Position numbers and translations under genes: made by a program. Below, in pieces: positions 49,216 to 57,848 of a stretch of DNA of 64,000 nucleotides (within the stretch, counting starts at the first letter, position 1; each line of letters begins with the position of its first letter). Below the pieces are notes generated by a model that made no database searches, was not told the origin of the DNA, and saw nothing but the letters and a program-made list of their open reading frames with translations. The DNA lies in the NCBI GenBank assembly GCA_905215525.1, contig CAJMQJ010000001.1:558001-622000 (forward strand), given 5' to 3'. The DNA comes from an uncultured bacterium. Lineage in GTDB: Bacteria; Actinomycetota; Coriobacteriia; Coriobacteriales; Coriobacteriaceae.

Positions 49216-52200
49216 ATGCTGGATCTCAGAGTTATTTGCAAAAGGTACGTTACGCAGTCGTTTACGCAGGTAGCGCTCGACAGCGTAAGCCTGTCTTTTC
49301 GCGATAACGAGTTTGTAGCCATCCTGGGTCCCTCGGGTTCGGGTAAAACTACGATGCTCAACGTCATTGGTGGACTCGACCATTTCGATTCGGGCGACCT
49401 GCTGATCGATGGCATCTCGACCAAGGATTTCAGCGACCGCGATTGGGATGCCTACAGAAACAATCGCATTGGCTTTGTGTTCCAGAGCTATAACCTCATT
49501 CCGCATCAGACCATTTTGGAAAACGTGGAGCTGGCGCTTACGCTCACGGGCGTGGGGCGTGCCGAGCGCCGCCAGCGTGCGCGCAAGGCGCTCGAGGCAG
49601 TTGGCCTGGGCGAGCACGTTGACAAGCGCCCGAGCCAGCTTTCGGGCGGGCAGATGCAGCGCGTCGCCATCGCCCGCGCCTTAATCAACGATCCCGAGAT
49701 TGTGCTGGCTGACGAGCCGACCGGCGCCTTGGACTCAACGACATCCGTACAGGTCATGGATTTGCTCAAGGATGTTGCGCGCGATCGTTTGGTCATCATG
49801 GTCACGCACAATCCCGAGTTGGCATACAGGTACGCCACGCGCATCGTCACCCTGGCGGACGGCAAGATCACCGACGATTCAGATCCCTTTGATGCTGCCG
49901 AGGCCGCGCGTCGCGAGGCCAAGCCCACGCGCAAAACCTCGATGAGCTTTGTGACGGCGCTGGGGCTTTCTGCCCGAAACCTCATGACCAAGAAGGGCCG
50001 TACGGCCATGACTGCCTTTGCAGGTTCGATTGGCATTATTGGCATCGCAGCGATTCTGGCGCTGTCCAACGGCGTAAACGGCTACATCAAAAAGGTCGAG
50101 GAGGACACGCTCTCGAGCTACCCGCTTACGATTTCCAAACAAGATTATGACCTGTCATCCATGATGGGCGGGCATGGGGCTACCGATGAGGAGGCGTCCA
50201 AGGGCGAGGGCTCGTCCGATGACGCCACCGGTGGCAAAGATAAGGGAACCGATAAGATCCCTGTGGTCACGGCCGTAAAAGACATGTTCGCAAGCGTTAA
50301 ATCTAACGATATGACGAGCTTTAAGGCATGGCTCGATGCCGGTGGCGACGGTATCAATAAAGAGGTCAATGCTATCCAGTACGGCTATGGCGTGACGCCG
50401 GTTGTCTATCGTGCCGGGAATGGCGATGAGAAGCCTGTCCGGCTGGTGCCCAACGCCATGACCGAGGCCATGAGCGGAGGCGCGAGCTCGGCGGCAACGG
50501 TGAGCATGGATTCCATGGGAACCTCGGTCTTTAACGAGATGATTGACGACCAGAGCCTGCTCGACAGCCAGTACGATGTCGTTGCCGGCCATTGGCCTAC
50601 GTCCGCCAACGAGGCCGTGATGGTGCTTTCGAGCCGCGGAACGGTGGGCGACTACACGCTCTACAGTATCGGCGCGCTGGATATCGATGAGCTCAACGAC
50701 CTGGTTAACAGTGCCATGACGGCCGACGGCAAGGTCAAGACGCCCAAGACCGGCAGCGACTTTACCTACGACGATGCACTGTCCACGACGTTTAAGGTGT
50801 TGTCGCCGGCCGATGCCTATCGCAAAAACGAAGAGACCGGCATGTGGACTGACATGTCTGGCGACGCCGACTTTATGAAAGCCAAGGTTGCCGACGGTAT
50901 TGACGTGCGCATTGTGGGCGTGGTGCGACCCAACGAGACGGCAAACGCGAGCGCATTGTCCCCGGGCATTGTCTATACGCATGCGCTGACTCGCCAGCTT
51001 ATGGAGCGTGCTGCCGATTCGCAGATTGTGCAGGAGCAGCTTGCCCACCCCGAGACGGATGTCTTTACGGGCAAAACCTTTGACGAGTTGCAAGGCGAGG
51101 CCAAGCAAGGCGTGGATCTGGGCAGTATGTTCAGTGTGGACGAGGCGGCGCTGAAGAGCGCGTTCTCTCTCGATTCGTCTGCGCTCTCGGGCGCGGCCGG
51201 CGGTATAGACCTTTCTGGTATCGACTTGTCCGGGCTGGACCTTGACCTTTCGGGCGTTGGGAAGGACATCGACTTCAGCGACATCATGGCCAAAGCGCCG
51301 GCCCCAGATTTCTCGGGCATCTTTGACGGTCTTGAGCTCACGCCCGAGCAAATGCAGCAGGTGGGAGCGCTTGCCAACCAGCTGTTTGAGGGCTTTATGC
51401 AGTCCGATCAGTTTAAGGCGCTGTCGCCCGAAGATCTTAAGGATGCGTCAAAGCTTGCTGCCGCATTCTCAGCGTACCTTGAGAATGATGTCGCAGCCCA
51501 GCAATACCTGGCTCAGCTCAGGGCGCTTGGCGGCGATGCCCTGGCCGAGCGTCTGCAGCAGGTGATGGGCGACTATGTGCAAAAGCAGCTGGCTCCGTAT
51601 TTGCAGCAGTCTATGGATCAGGTGATGAAGGCGGTCAGCGAGCAGATTGCCACGACGGTATCGTCCCAGCTCAAGGCGGGCGCGGCAGGGCTCATGGGCC
51701 AGATGGCGACGCAGATGTCATCGAGTTTTGCCAACCTGGCGAGCGCTATGCGTGTGGATGCGAGCGCCTTTGCGCGTGCCATCCATTTCAACATGGACGC
51801 CGAGGACCTGAGTTCGCTCATGATGGGCTATGCCAAGGCGTCGAAGCTCACCTACGACAACAATCTGACCACGTTGGGCTATGCGGACGAGGCAGACCCC
51901 ATCTCGGTCAAGATTTTCCCGCGCGACTTTGAGGCCAAGGAGCGCGTACTCGATCACATCGACGCGTACAACAAGCAGGTCAAAGCCGCTGGCCACGATG
52001 AGCAGGCAATCTCGTACACCGACTACATGGGCATCATCATGGGCTCGGTAACCGACATCGTGAACACCATCAGCTTGGTGCTCATCGCATTTGTGAGCAT
52101 CAGTTTGGTGGTGAGCTCCATCATGATCGGCATCATCACCTACATCAGCGTACTGGAGCGCAAAAAGGAGATTGGCATCCTGCGCGCGATCGGCGCGTCC

Positions 52201-52470
52201 AAGCGCAACGTGGCCAACGTGTTCAACGCCGAGACCTTTATCGAAGGCCTCATTGCCGGCGTCTTTGCCATTGTCGTCGTGGTGGCCGTGAGCTTTCCGG
52301 TTAATGCCTGGGCGCTTGCGGCCAAGCAGGTGCCCAACCTGATGAGCCTGCCCGTTCAAGACGCGCTGATGCTCATTGTAATTTCGGTGCTGCTGACGGT
52401 CGTTGCCGGCCTGCTGCCGGCTCGCAGCGCATCCAAGAAAGACCCCGTAGAAGCCCTACGCTCCGAATAA
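49216..52470 (+). CDS. ABC transporter, ATPase fused to MacB/FtsX-type permease
   Basis: 1084 aa. LolD/MacB-like ATPase: Walker A GPSGSGKTT (about 37-45), signature LSGGQMQR, Walker B VLADEPTGALD. Then TM1 (about 270-290), a very large extracellular domain (about 300-890) with an Asp/Gly/Ser-rich stretch and a helical segment, then three membrane helices of the FtsX C-terminal half. The fusion and size fit peptide/lipoprotein-exporting or stress-sensing transporters. ATG 49216 follows GAGAGG; a TTG at 49207 is less likely. Confidence 0.92.
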   Translation: MLDLRVICKRYVTQSFTQVALDSVSLSFRDNEFVAILGPSGSGKTTMLNVIGGLDHFDSGDLLIDGISTKDFSDRDWDAYRNNRIGFVFQSYNLIPHQTILENVELALTLTGVGRAERRQRARKALEAVGLGEHVDKRPSQLSGGQMQRVAIARALINDPEIVLADEPTGALDSTTSVQVMDLLKDVARDRLVIMVTHNPELAYRYATRIVTLADGKITDDSDPFDAAEAARREAKPTRKTSMSFVTALGLSARNLMTKKGRTAMTAFAGSIGIIGIAAILALSNGVNGYIKKVEEDTLSSYPLTISKQDYDLSSMMGGHGATDEEASKGEGSSDDATGGKDKGTDKIPVVTAVKDMFASVKSNDMTSFKAWLDAGGDGINKEVNAIQYGYGVTPVVYRAGNGDEKPVRLVPNAMTEAMSGGASSAATVSMDSMGTSVFNEMIDDQSLLDSQYDVVAGHWPTSANEAVMVLSSRGTVGDYTLYSIGALDIDELNDLVNSAMTADGKVKTPKTGSDFTYDDALSTTFKVLSPADAYRKNEETGMWTDMSGDADFMKAKVADGIDVRIVGVVRPNETANASALSPGIVYTHALTRQLMERAADSQIVQEQLAHPETDVFTGKTFDELQGEAKQGVDLGSMFSVDEAALKSAFSLDSSALSGAAGGIDLSGIDLSGLDLDLSGVGKDIDFSDIMAKAPAPDFSGIFDGLELTPEQMQQVGALANQLFEGFMQSDQFKALSPEDLKDASKLAAAFSAYLENDVAAQQYLAQLRALGGDALAERLQQVMGDYVQKQLAPYLQQSMDQVMKAVSEQIATTVSSQLKAGAAGLMGQMATQMSSSFANLASAMRVDASAFARAIHFNMDAEDLSSLMMGYAKASKLTYDNNLTTLGYADEADPISVKIFPRDFEAKERVLDHIDAYNKQVKAAGHDEQAISYTDYMGIIMGSVTDIVNTISLVLIAFVSISLVVSSIMIGIITYISVLERKKEIGILRAIGASKRNVANVFNAETFIEGLIAGVFAIVVVVAVSFPVNAWALAAKQVPNLMSLPVQDALMLIVISVLLTVVAGLLPARSASKKDPVEALRSE

Positions 52471-52500
52471 TGTGACAAAGGGACAGCCCCTTTGTCACAT
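52470..52500. repeat. Palindrome family P1, copy b
   Basis: Overlaps the stop codon of the ABC transporter gene (52468-52470). One mismatch to the perfect palindrome. Could act as a terminator for both convergent genes. Confidence 0.85.
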
Positions 52501-52514
52501 TCATCTCCCTGCAC

Positions 52515-53648
52515 CTAGTTCGTTTTGCCCATCAGCGTGATGCGGATGGTTGGATGGGTGTACTCGTCAAACTCGTCCTCGGGATCCGTGTCAAACGAGT
52601 AATACGCTTTGACGGGGCCGTCACTCGTCCTGATAGAGATTCTCTCGTAGAGCGAACCGCTCAAAAAAGCCTGTCTAAACTCTTCAGGGAGCTTCTGCGC
52701 TGCTAGGAGCTTGGGGCTTGCGGTCTTGACGTCTATGGTTTGGACGGCAGAGGAAAGCTCGTCAAGGTCGAGCTCGATACGGGCGAGGTTGTCCTCGAGG
52801 CTCGCATTGGGGTCGACCTCTGCCGCGTAGCTCACTTCCGTGAGCGTTCCCTTGTTGTCAAAATCCAGGTACGTATAGGTCTTTTGGGTATCGGAGTCGC
52901 CGTCGTGCAGATAGCCGCGGACGTGATAGCCGTAATCTTGATATCGCTCGTAGGGGTCATCGGCGGACACGTACTCGCATGAGGGCTCTAATGCCTTGCG
53001 TGCGATGGCGATCTGCTCGGCCGCGGCCGCGGCGTTCTCCTGCATCTCGATGTTTCCCTGCGCCAGCTGCGGGATATAGGCGCCGCACACGATCGCGAGG
53101 GGCAGCGCCACAAGCGCGACGATCCACTTTTTTGCACGGGGGATAGGCACGCCACAGGCCTCTGCCACGGCCTTTGCGTTGGCGAAGCTCTCGGCAAGCA
53201 CATCTGCCGCGGTGGCGACGGCGCCTACGGCAGCGGCGACCTCTGCCGCGCCGCCCAGGTTGCGCGCGGTCTCGTTGTCACTGTTCCTGAGCAGGCGCGC
53301 GGCGGCCTGCGTGCCAACAACGCCTGCGATCTGTGCCGAGCGGTCTTTCTCGCTCTGCTCGACGGCGAGCCGGTACTGCATTTCCTTCCACTGCTTGCCA
53401 CGCATGCCAAAGCGCGGGGCGAGAGCGCAGTAGCAGAATATAACGAGCTCGATGGCGGTGAGCACCAAGGCGGTCATCATGCCTGTCTCTTGGAAGCCTT
53501 CGTGATGGAAGACGATGTCGTCGACCATTTCGAAAGGAATGATCGATAAGGGCAGCACGAATGCCATGGCAAGCGCCGCGCCGGCAACCTTGGGGCAGAT
53601 GCAGTATCGCTGGATGCGCTTGCGTTCTTGTTCGGAGAGTGCTGCCAT
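52515..53648 (-). CDS. Uncharacterised membrane protein, 377 aa
   Basis: Two adjacent helices near the N-terminus (about 22-45 and 58-77), an Ala-rich cytosolic helical stretch (about 100-170), a third helix (about 173-192), then an extracellular/soluble Glu/Asp-rich domain (about 200-377). Convergent with the ABC transporter. No family recognised. Ribosome site GGACCCGCC is poor. Confidence 0.75.
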   Translation of the reverse strand: MAALSEQERKRIQRYCICPKVAGAALAMAFVLPLSIIPFEMVDDIVFHHEGFQETGMMTALVLTAIELVIFCYCALAPRFGMRGKQWKEMQYRLAVEQSEKDRSAQIAGVVGTQAAARLLRNSDNETARNLGGAAEVAAAVGAVATAADVLAESFANAKAVAEACGVPIPRAKKWIVALVALPLAIVCGAYIPQLAQGNIEMQENAAAAAEQIAIARKALEPSCEYVSADDPYERYQDYGYHVRGYLHDGDSDTQKTYTYLDFDNKGTLTEVSYAAEVDPNASLEDNLARIELDLDELSSAVQTIDVKTASPKLLAAQKLPEEFRQAFLSGSLYERISIRTSDGPVKAYYSFDTDPEDEFDEYTHPTIRITLMGKTN

Positions 53649-53855
53649 GGCGGGTCCTTGGTGTCGTGGCGGTCGTTGTGGCGCGATGCCGTCATATGTG
53701 ACTCAGTATAGAGAATCCCGCCATCGATGAGCGCATGGTCATACGGCAAAAGTGCCACGGCAGCCCTGGTTTAGAGCGGCTGCTCCTGTGCCCACGCGAT
53801 GATGCCGCCCGATACGTATGTGTGCCAAAATAAACAGCCGAATGATGATTTGCAA

Positions 53856-53886
53856 ATGTGACAAAGGGACAGTCCCTTTGTCACAT
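53856..53886. repeat. Palindrome family P1, copy c
   Basis: Same as copy a. Lies only 15-20 bp before the dus start, so it would be in the promoter or untranslated region. Confidence 0.85.
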
Positions 53887-53900
53887 TGATGTGAGAATGG

Positions 53901-54860
53901 ATGTCGATGTATTTATCGCTGGCCCCTATGGAGGGGATTACCGGGCATGTGTTCCGTCGCGTGCACGCGGAGTGCTTCGGCGCACTCGATTGTTATTACA
54001 CGCCGTTTTTGCCGCCGCCGCGCGTGGGCAACCGCTTTGGCGGTAAGGCGTTTAAAGAGGTCGATCCCGCCAATAACCAGGGGCTCAACGTGGTGCCTCA
54101 GCTGATGTCCAAGAACGCGGACGAGTTTGTGTGGGCGGCGCAGGTGCTCGCCGACATGGGTTACCGCGAGGTCAATCTCAACCTTGGCTGCCCCTCGGGC
54201 ACGGTTGTTGCCAAGGGGAAGGGTTCGGGCTTTCTGCGCAACCTGGATGAGCTCGAGGCGTTCTTGGGTGACGTGTGCGAACGTTCGCCGTTGCCGGTGT
54301 CGGTAAAAACCAGGCTGGGGTTGGAGAGTGACGAGGAGTACGAGCGTGTGCTCGATCTATATTGCCGCATGCCGCTAGCAGAGCTAATCGTGCATCCGCG
54401 CGTGCAAAAGGACCGCTATACGGGCTCGCCGCGCAAGGAGTTTTACGGCGAGACACTGGAGCGGGCGCCGTTTCCCGTGGCCTACAACGGTGACATCTTT
54501 GATCTTGAGGACATGGATGAGCTGGTAGAGGCCTATCCCGGAACGCGCCACGTAATGTTGGGACGCGGCCTGCTTGCGAACCCCGCGTTGGCTCGCATGG
54601 TTGCCGGCGGCCCTGCTGCTACGGCAGCTGAGCTGCAGCGCTTCCACGACACGCTGTTCGCAGCCTATGCGGACGAGATTGGCGGCAACGCGGTCTTCCG
54701 CATGAAGGAGTGGTGGTTCTACGCCAAGTGCGCTTTCGCCGACCCCACTACCGTTCACAAGCTCGTACGTAAGACCAAAAAGGCCGACGAATACCGCGCC
54801 GCCGTCGATCGCGTCTTTCGCGAGCAGCCGCTCGCGTCAACCGCTCGCTTTTGCGGCTAG
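53901..54860 (+). CDS. dus: tRNA-dihydrouridine synthase
   Basis: 319 aa TIM-barrel flavoprotein. FMN site APMEGITGHVFRR, NLNLGCPSGTVVAKGKGSG with the catalytic Cys, KTRLG, ELIVHPR and VAYNGDIF; HVMLGRGLLANP at the end of the barrel. Reduces uridines in tRNA. ATG 53901 is uncertain because another in-frame ATG (53907) follows and the ribosome site is weak. Confidence 0.95.
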   Translation: MSMYLSLAPMEGITGHVFRRVHAECFGALDCYYTPFLPPPRVGNRFGGKAFKEVDPANNQGLNVVPQLMSKNADEFVWAAQVLADMGYREVNLNLGCPSGTVVAKGKGSGFLRNLDELEAFLGDVCERSPLPVSVKTRLGLESDEEYERVLDLYCRMPLAELIVHPRVQKDRYTGSPRKEFYGETLERAPFPVAYNGDIFDLEDMDELVEAYPGTRHVMLGRGLLANPALARMVAGGPAATAAELQRFHDTLFAAYADEIGGNAVFRMKEWWFYAKCAFADPTTVHKLVRKTKKADEYRAAVDRVFREQPLASTARFCG

Positions 54861-54861
54861 T

Positions 54862-54917
54862 TAGTCATTGGGGACGTTCTTTAACGGCTAGTCATTCAAG
54901 AACGTCCCCAACGACTA
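54862..54917. repeat. Palindrome family P2, copy a
   Basis: TAGTCATTGGGGACGTTCTT inverted as AAGAACGTCCCCAACGACTA around a GTTAA/CTAG-containing centre. The other full copy is 63430-63485; short relatives at 56531-56590. Confidence 0.85.
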
Positions 54918-54931
54918 TGTTGCAAAAAGCT

Positions 54932-54984
54932 GTACGCCAGCATCCAAAGATGTCGAAAAATGTCGACTTTGGATGCTGGCGTAC
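54932..54984. terminator. Long perfect hairpin (18-bp stem) downstream of dus
   Basis: GTACGCCAGCATCCAAAG (54932-54949) pairs perfectly with its complement (54967-54984), with TGTCGA also repeated in the loop. No U-run; it may function as attenuator or be a mobile palindrome. Confidence 0.65.
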
Positions 54985-55006
54985 ATGTTTGGGCTCGGCA
55001 GGGGGA

Positions 55007-55273
55007 CTAGGCAATCATTGCATCGAGCGTAATGAGCTCTCTGAGTCGCTCCGTGCGTGTTTGCCCATGACGCTCCGCCTTTGCGTCAAACGCTTCAAGA
55101 ACCGATTCGCCCACACGTGCCGACAAAACAACGCTTGGCTCATCGGAGATCGGCGGCCTTCCCAACTTGATGGTGCGACCCTTTGGCCACTCATCTTTTT
55201 CGTATGCCTCTGCGGCCTTTTCCAGCTCTCCGGGAGCAAACCCCATTATCTTTTCGAGCTGCTTAGCGTCCAT
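55007..55273 (-). CDS. Ribbon-helix-helix (CopG-like) antitoxin-type protein
   Basis: 88 aa. N-terminal MDAKQLEKIMGFAPGELEKA; then a ribbon-helix-helix-like C-terminal part (SVVLSARVGESVLEAFDAKA, RHGQTRTERLRELI). No full toxin gene is adjacent; a 24-codon frame precedes it (55282-55356). Could be an antitoxin of a broken module. GGAGGCGC precedes ATG. Confidence 0.7.
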   Translation of the reverse strand: MDAKQLEKIMGFAPGELEKAAEAYEKDEWPKGRTIKLGRPPISDEPSVVLSARVGESVLEAFDAKAERHGQTRTERLRELITLDAMIA

Positions 55274-55281
55274 AGCGCCTC

Positions 55282-55356
55282 CTATCGATCGATCCCGATT
55301 TCTCTGAGCACCTTGCGCGTAGGAGGGACAAGGGCGTGGATTGCAATGAGCTCCAT
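55282..55356 (-). other. 24-codon open frame before the antitoxin-type gene
   Basis: MELIAIHALVPPTRKVLREI, ends GIDR. It lies 8 bp before the ribbon-helix-helix start, could be a leader peptide or the end of a lost toxin. No strong ribosome site. Confidence 0.35.
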
Positions 55357-55431
55357 AAGGGCCTCTTTTTTTGTATACAGATTTGTAGACAAAAATGCAA
55401 GCAGTTAATACGGTTAAGCAGCCTGTTTTGA

Positions 55432-56064
55432 CTAGCGGACCATTGGGGTTTCCGGTTTTGGAACAGGTGGGTTGATGAATTCTTCTGGAAGCTGGATGGG
55501 GTGTTCGCCTCGCATGACACGGGTATAGCTTTGGTTCAGGCTTCTTCTCATGAACATTTCTGCCTTTTTTGCTTCGTCTGGATGGATGATTGCCTCTTGC
55601 CGTGGGACATCAAGTGGAAAGTCTTCCATGAGCTCCTCGTATCCTGGATCGGAGATTCCTGCGATGCAGTCGATCCAGAGAAAAGGTTGATACAGTCTTG
55701 CGCCCGCGACGACGGCAAATAGGTCCCCAGCCCTTATAATCGGTTCCTCGTTGGGTTTGATGTCGCTAAGAGGTCGAGACGCCGTGAAGGTGTTGTCGCG
55801 GTAAAGGTCGACTTTGGCTTTGGCTCCACAAATACATACGAGATATTCTAGGGTTTGGACTTCTTCGGATTCGGCAATGGCCTTCTCTATACCGGCGATT
55901 TCTGCCAAGCTGCTTACTCGAATCAGTGATTCTTGGTATCCCATGTCTAGTTCCTCCCGTATTGCTCTAAATAAAGGGATCGACTGCCTTTTCCATTGCT
56001 GCCACGTGTGCGGCTCTAGGGCGTCGGTAGACTCGTCTTCATCAGTCTTCGATGGCGAGACCAA
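55432..56064 (-). CDS. Uncharacterised 210-aa protein
   Basis: Hydrophilic, no signal peptide or membrane helix. Contains CICGAKAKVDLY, then LFAVVAGARLYQPFLWIDCI, and a Pro-rich end (INPPVPKPETPMV). I do not recognise the family. 38 bp downstream of the truncated YhcG-like gene, perhaps the same transcript. Confidence 0.6.
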   Translation of the reverse strand: MVSPSKTDEDESTDALEPHTWQQWKRQSIPLFRAIREELDMGYQESLIRVSSLAEIAGIEKAIAESEEVQTLEYLVCICGAKAKVDLYRDNTFTASRPLSDIKPNEEPIIRAGDLFAVVAGARLYQPFLWIDCIAGISDPGYEELMEDFPLDVPRQEAIIHPDEAKKAEMFMRRSLNQSYTRVMRGEHPIQLPEEFINPPVPKPETPMVR

Positions 56065-56102
56065 CTCAATTCATGACATAGTGTGTCTCGAATTAGGGAC
56101 GC

Positions 56103-56273
56103 CTAATAGAAAAGGGCCGTATTGTCCTTATATGCCTCGACCATCGTCGAGTTGATGGCGCGTTCAACGTGGGAACGAGGGTGCTCGAGGGTTTTTCTGA
56201 CAGACGCGTAGACATATTCTTCATCTGGCAGTGCGGGCTCGATAGTTTTTTGGGTTGATAATTGTTTTGCCAT
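56103..56273 (-). pseudogene. YhcG-type (DUF1016) PDDEXK nuclease, N-terminal fragment
   Basis: 56 aa with a good AGGAGTG ribosome site: MAKQLSTQKTIEPALPDEEY, then SVRKTLEHPRSHVERAINST, then MVEAYKDN and a stop. The HVERAINSTMVEAYW-like stretch is the start of DUF1016 N-terminal domains; full proteins are about 350 aa and end in a PDDEXK nuclease. Everything after residue 50 is gone. A missed frameshift was looked for nearby but the rest was not found. Confidence 0.6.
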
Positions 56274-56530
56274 AACGATGCACTCCTGTGTGACTCACGG
56301 ATAACGGAAACGTTTGATTGTGAGTGCCGTTCTTTGATGGCGACGGCGAACAGGAGCGCAGCCTGTCTGAGGTGGGCGAGTGCGGTAACCACCGATCTTA
56401 CTTACCGAACCCGCTCCAGCGTGTCATTGGGGACCTCCGCGGGAGCTCTCGACCAGCCTCATGCCTTGAGGCGAGTATAGCATATAAGCAAACGTATGTT
56501 CTATAAATTTGAGAAACTGAATTCCTACCT
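56274..56530. other. Intergenic gap
   Basis: No gene seen between the truncated YhcG-like gene and the P2-related repeats. Confidence 0.4.
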
Positions 56531-56590
56531 ACTCATTTAAGTACGTCCCCAATGAGTGGAACTACTCATTTAAGTGCGTCCCCAATGAGT
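56531..56590. repeat. Two tandem short palindromes related to family P2
   Basis: ACTCATT-taagtacgtcccc-AATGAGT at 56531-56557 and again (with taagtgcgtcccc) at 56564-56590. CGTCCCCAAT is shared with the P2 family. Confidence 0.75.
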
Positions 56591-56591
56591 G

Positions 56592-56837
56592 CTAGAGCAG
56601 GTTCTTCTGTGCCCAGGTGATGATGTCGCTCGACTCGTAGAGCGGTTTGCCGTCAATGAACAGGCAGGGAACCTGGCGTTTTCCGCCGACGGCGATGAGC
56701 GTCTGCTCGGCATCGGGGTCAGTCGAGATATTGCGTTCGGGAATGGTCACGCCGTTATCGGCCAAAAAGCGCTTGACCTTTATGCAATACGGGCAGCCAG
56801 TCATAACGTAGAGCGCGAGTTCATGATCAGTAGCCAT
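56592..56837 (-). CDS. Glutaredoxin
   Basis: 81 aa, single domain: LALYVMTGCPYCIKVKRFLA with active CPYC (Cys15/18), then KRQVPCLFIDGKPLYESSDI with the cis-Pro and TVPC-like loop. Thiol-disulfide exchange in the cytosol. ATG 56837 chosen because the longer frame upstream lacks family features. Confidence 0.93.
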   Translation of the reverse strand: MATDHELALYVMTGCPYCIKVKRFLADNGVTIPERNISTDPDAEQTLIAVGGKRQVPCLFIDGKPLYESSDIITWAQKNLL

Positions 56838-56889
56838 GGTGTCTCCAATCGGTTGCGGTTTTGATTGAAATACCCAAAGCCGCCGCAAT

Positions 56890-57717
56890 CTATGCGCGGG
56901 CCAGCGACGACTCGATGGCCTGTACCAGAAACGCCGTAGCTCCGGTGCCGCAGGGCTTGTCGTAGTAGTCAACAAAGCGCTGATCGGCAAGATAGCCGTG
57001 GGCGAGGCCCAGGTATGCTTCGTCTTGGGGTTCGTGTCCCCAGTTAAGGCCAATCCATCGACGGTGCATTGCGACAAGCTTGCGCGCCTCGCTTCCATCC
57101 GGTTCGCCGTCGCCCATGGCGATCGAGAGCTGGCCCAGAATAGCGCGTTCAAGTTCCTTCATGTCGTTCCATGTCTCGGGGTCCATGTCCAGCAGTGCCT
57201 CGTTTGCTGCATCGACGGCCTCGTCGCCATAGCGCGCCCGCGCCTCGGCACCGTAGCGCTCCTCGTTTTCCTGCACGGTGCGCCAGCGCTCCAATTGCGG
57301 CAGCACGGCGCCCATGAGAGAGACGGCTTCGTCGAGCGACATACCGGTGTTTTGTGCCAGGCGCGGGGCGCAATCCTCAATCATGGCCTCCATCGTGGTC
57401 TCGTAGGTGTACTTGCCGTGGTCGTAGCACCACTTGCAGTAATGGTCGGTCGTTGCGCCGTGAGCATCGGTGCCGCAGTCGTCGGGCGTGAGTATCATGC
57501 CGCAGCTCTGGCAATAGTGCTCGGGCATTTCGAGCAGGTGGGACAGCGGTTCTCCGGTTATGGCGGCAATGAGCTTCATCATGTCGATGCCCGGCGTGAC
57601 TTCGCCGCGTTCCCAACGGCTGACGGCTTGGCGTGTGACGAAGAGCTTGGCGGCGAGTTGCTCTTGGGTGAGATTGTTGTCGCGGCGGATGGCGATGAGC
57701 TTTTCTGCAAAGGCCAT
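56890..57717 (-). CDS. XRE helix-turn-helix / zinc ribbon / TipAS fusion regulator
   Basis: 275 aa. Residues 5-60: Cro/C1-type HTH (NNLTQEQLAAKLFVTRQAVS). 68-100: zinc ribbon with CQSCG and CKWC. 110-275: TipAS-like ligand domain (RYGDEAVDAANEALLDMDPE, DMKELERAILGQL, YLGLAHGYLADQRFVDYYDK). TipAS domains bind peptide antibiotics. The promoter ligand is unknown. Confidence 0.88.
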   Translation of the reverse strand: MAFAEKLIAIRRDNNLTQEQLAAKLFVTRQAVSRWERGEVTPGIDMMKLIAAITGEPLSHLLEMPEHYCQSCGMILTPDDCGTDAHGATTDHYCKWCYDHGKYTYETTMEAMIEDCAPRLAQNTGMSLDEAVSLMGAVLPQLERWRTVQENEERYGAEARARYGDEAVDAANEALLDMDPETWNDMKELERAILGQLSIAMGDGEPDGSEARKLVAMHRRWIGLNWGHEPQDEAYLGLAHGYLADQRFVDYYDKPCGTGATAFLVQAIESSLARA

Positions 57718-57848
57718 GACGGCTCCTTTCTGCTGTTTGTTGCTTTAAGCATACGCGGCGGCCGGCACCCTTCCAAGCAACCGTTGGTTGCACGACGGGG
57801 ACCGCGGCGAAGAATTGCGCGCAACACCCCACGCCTCCATGCCGTACA

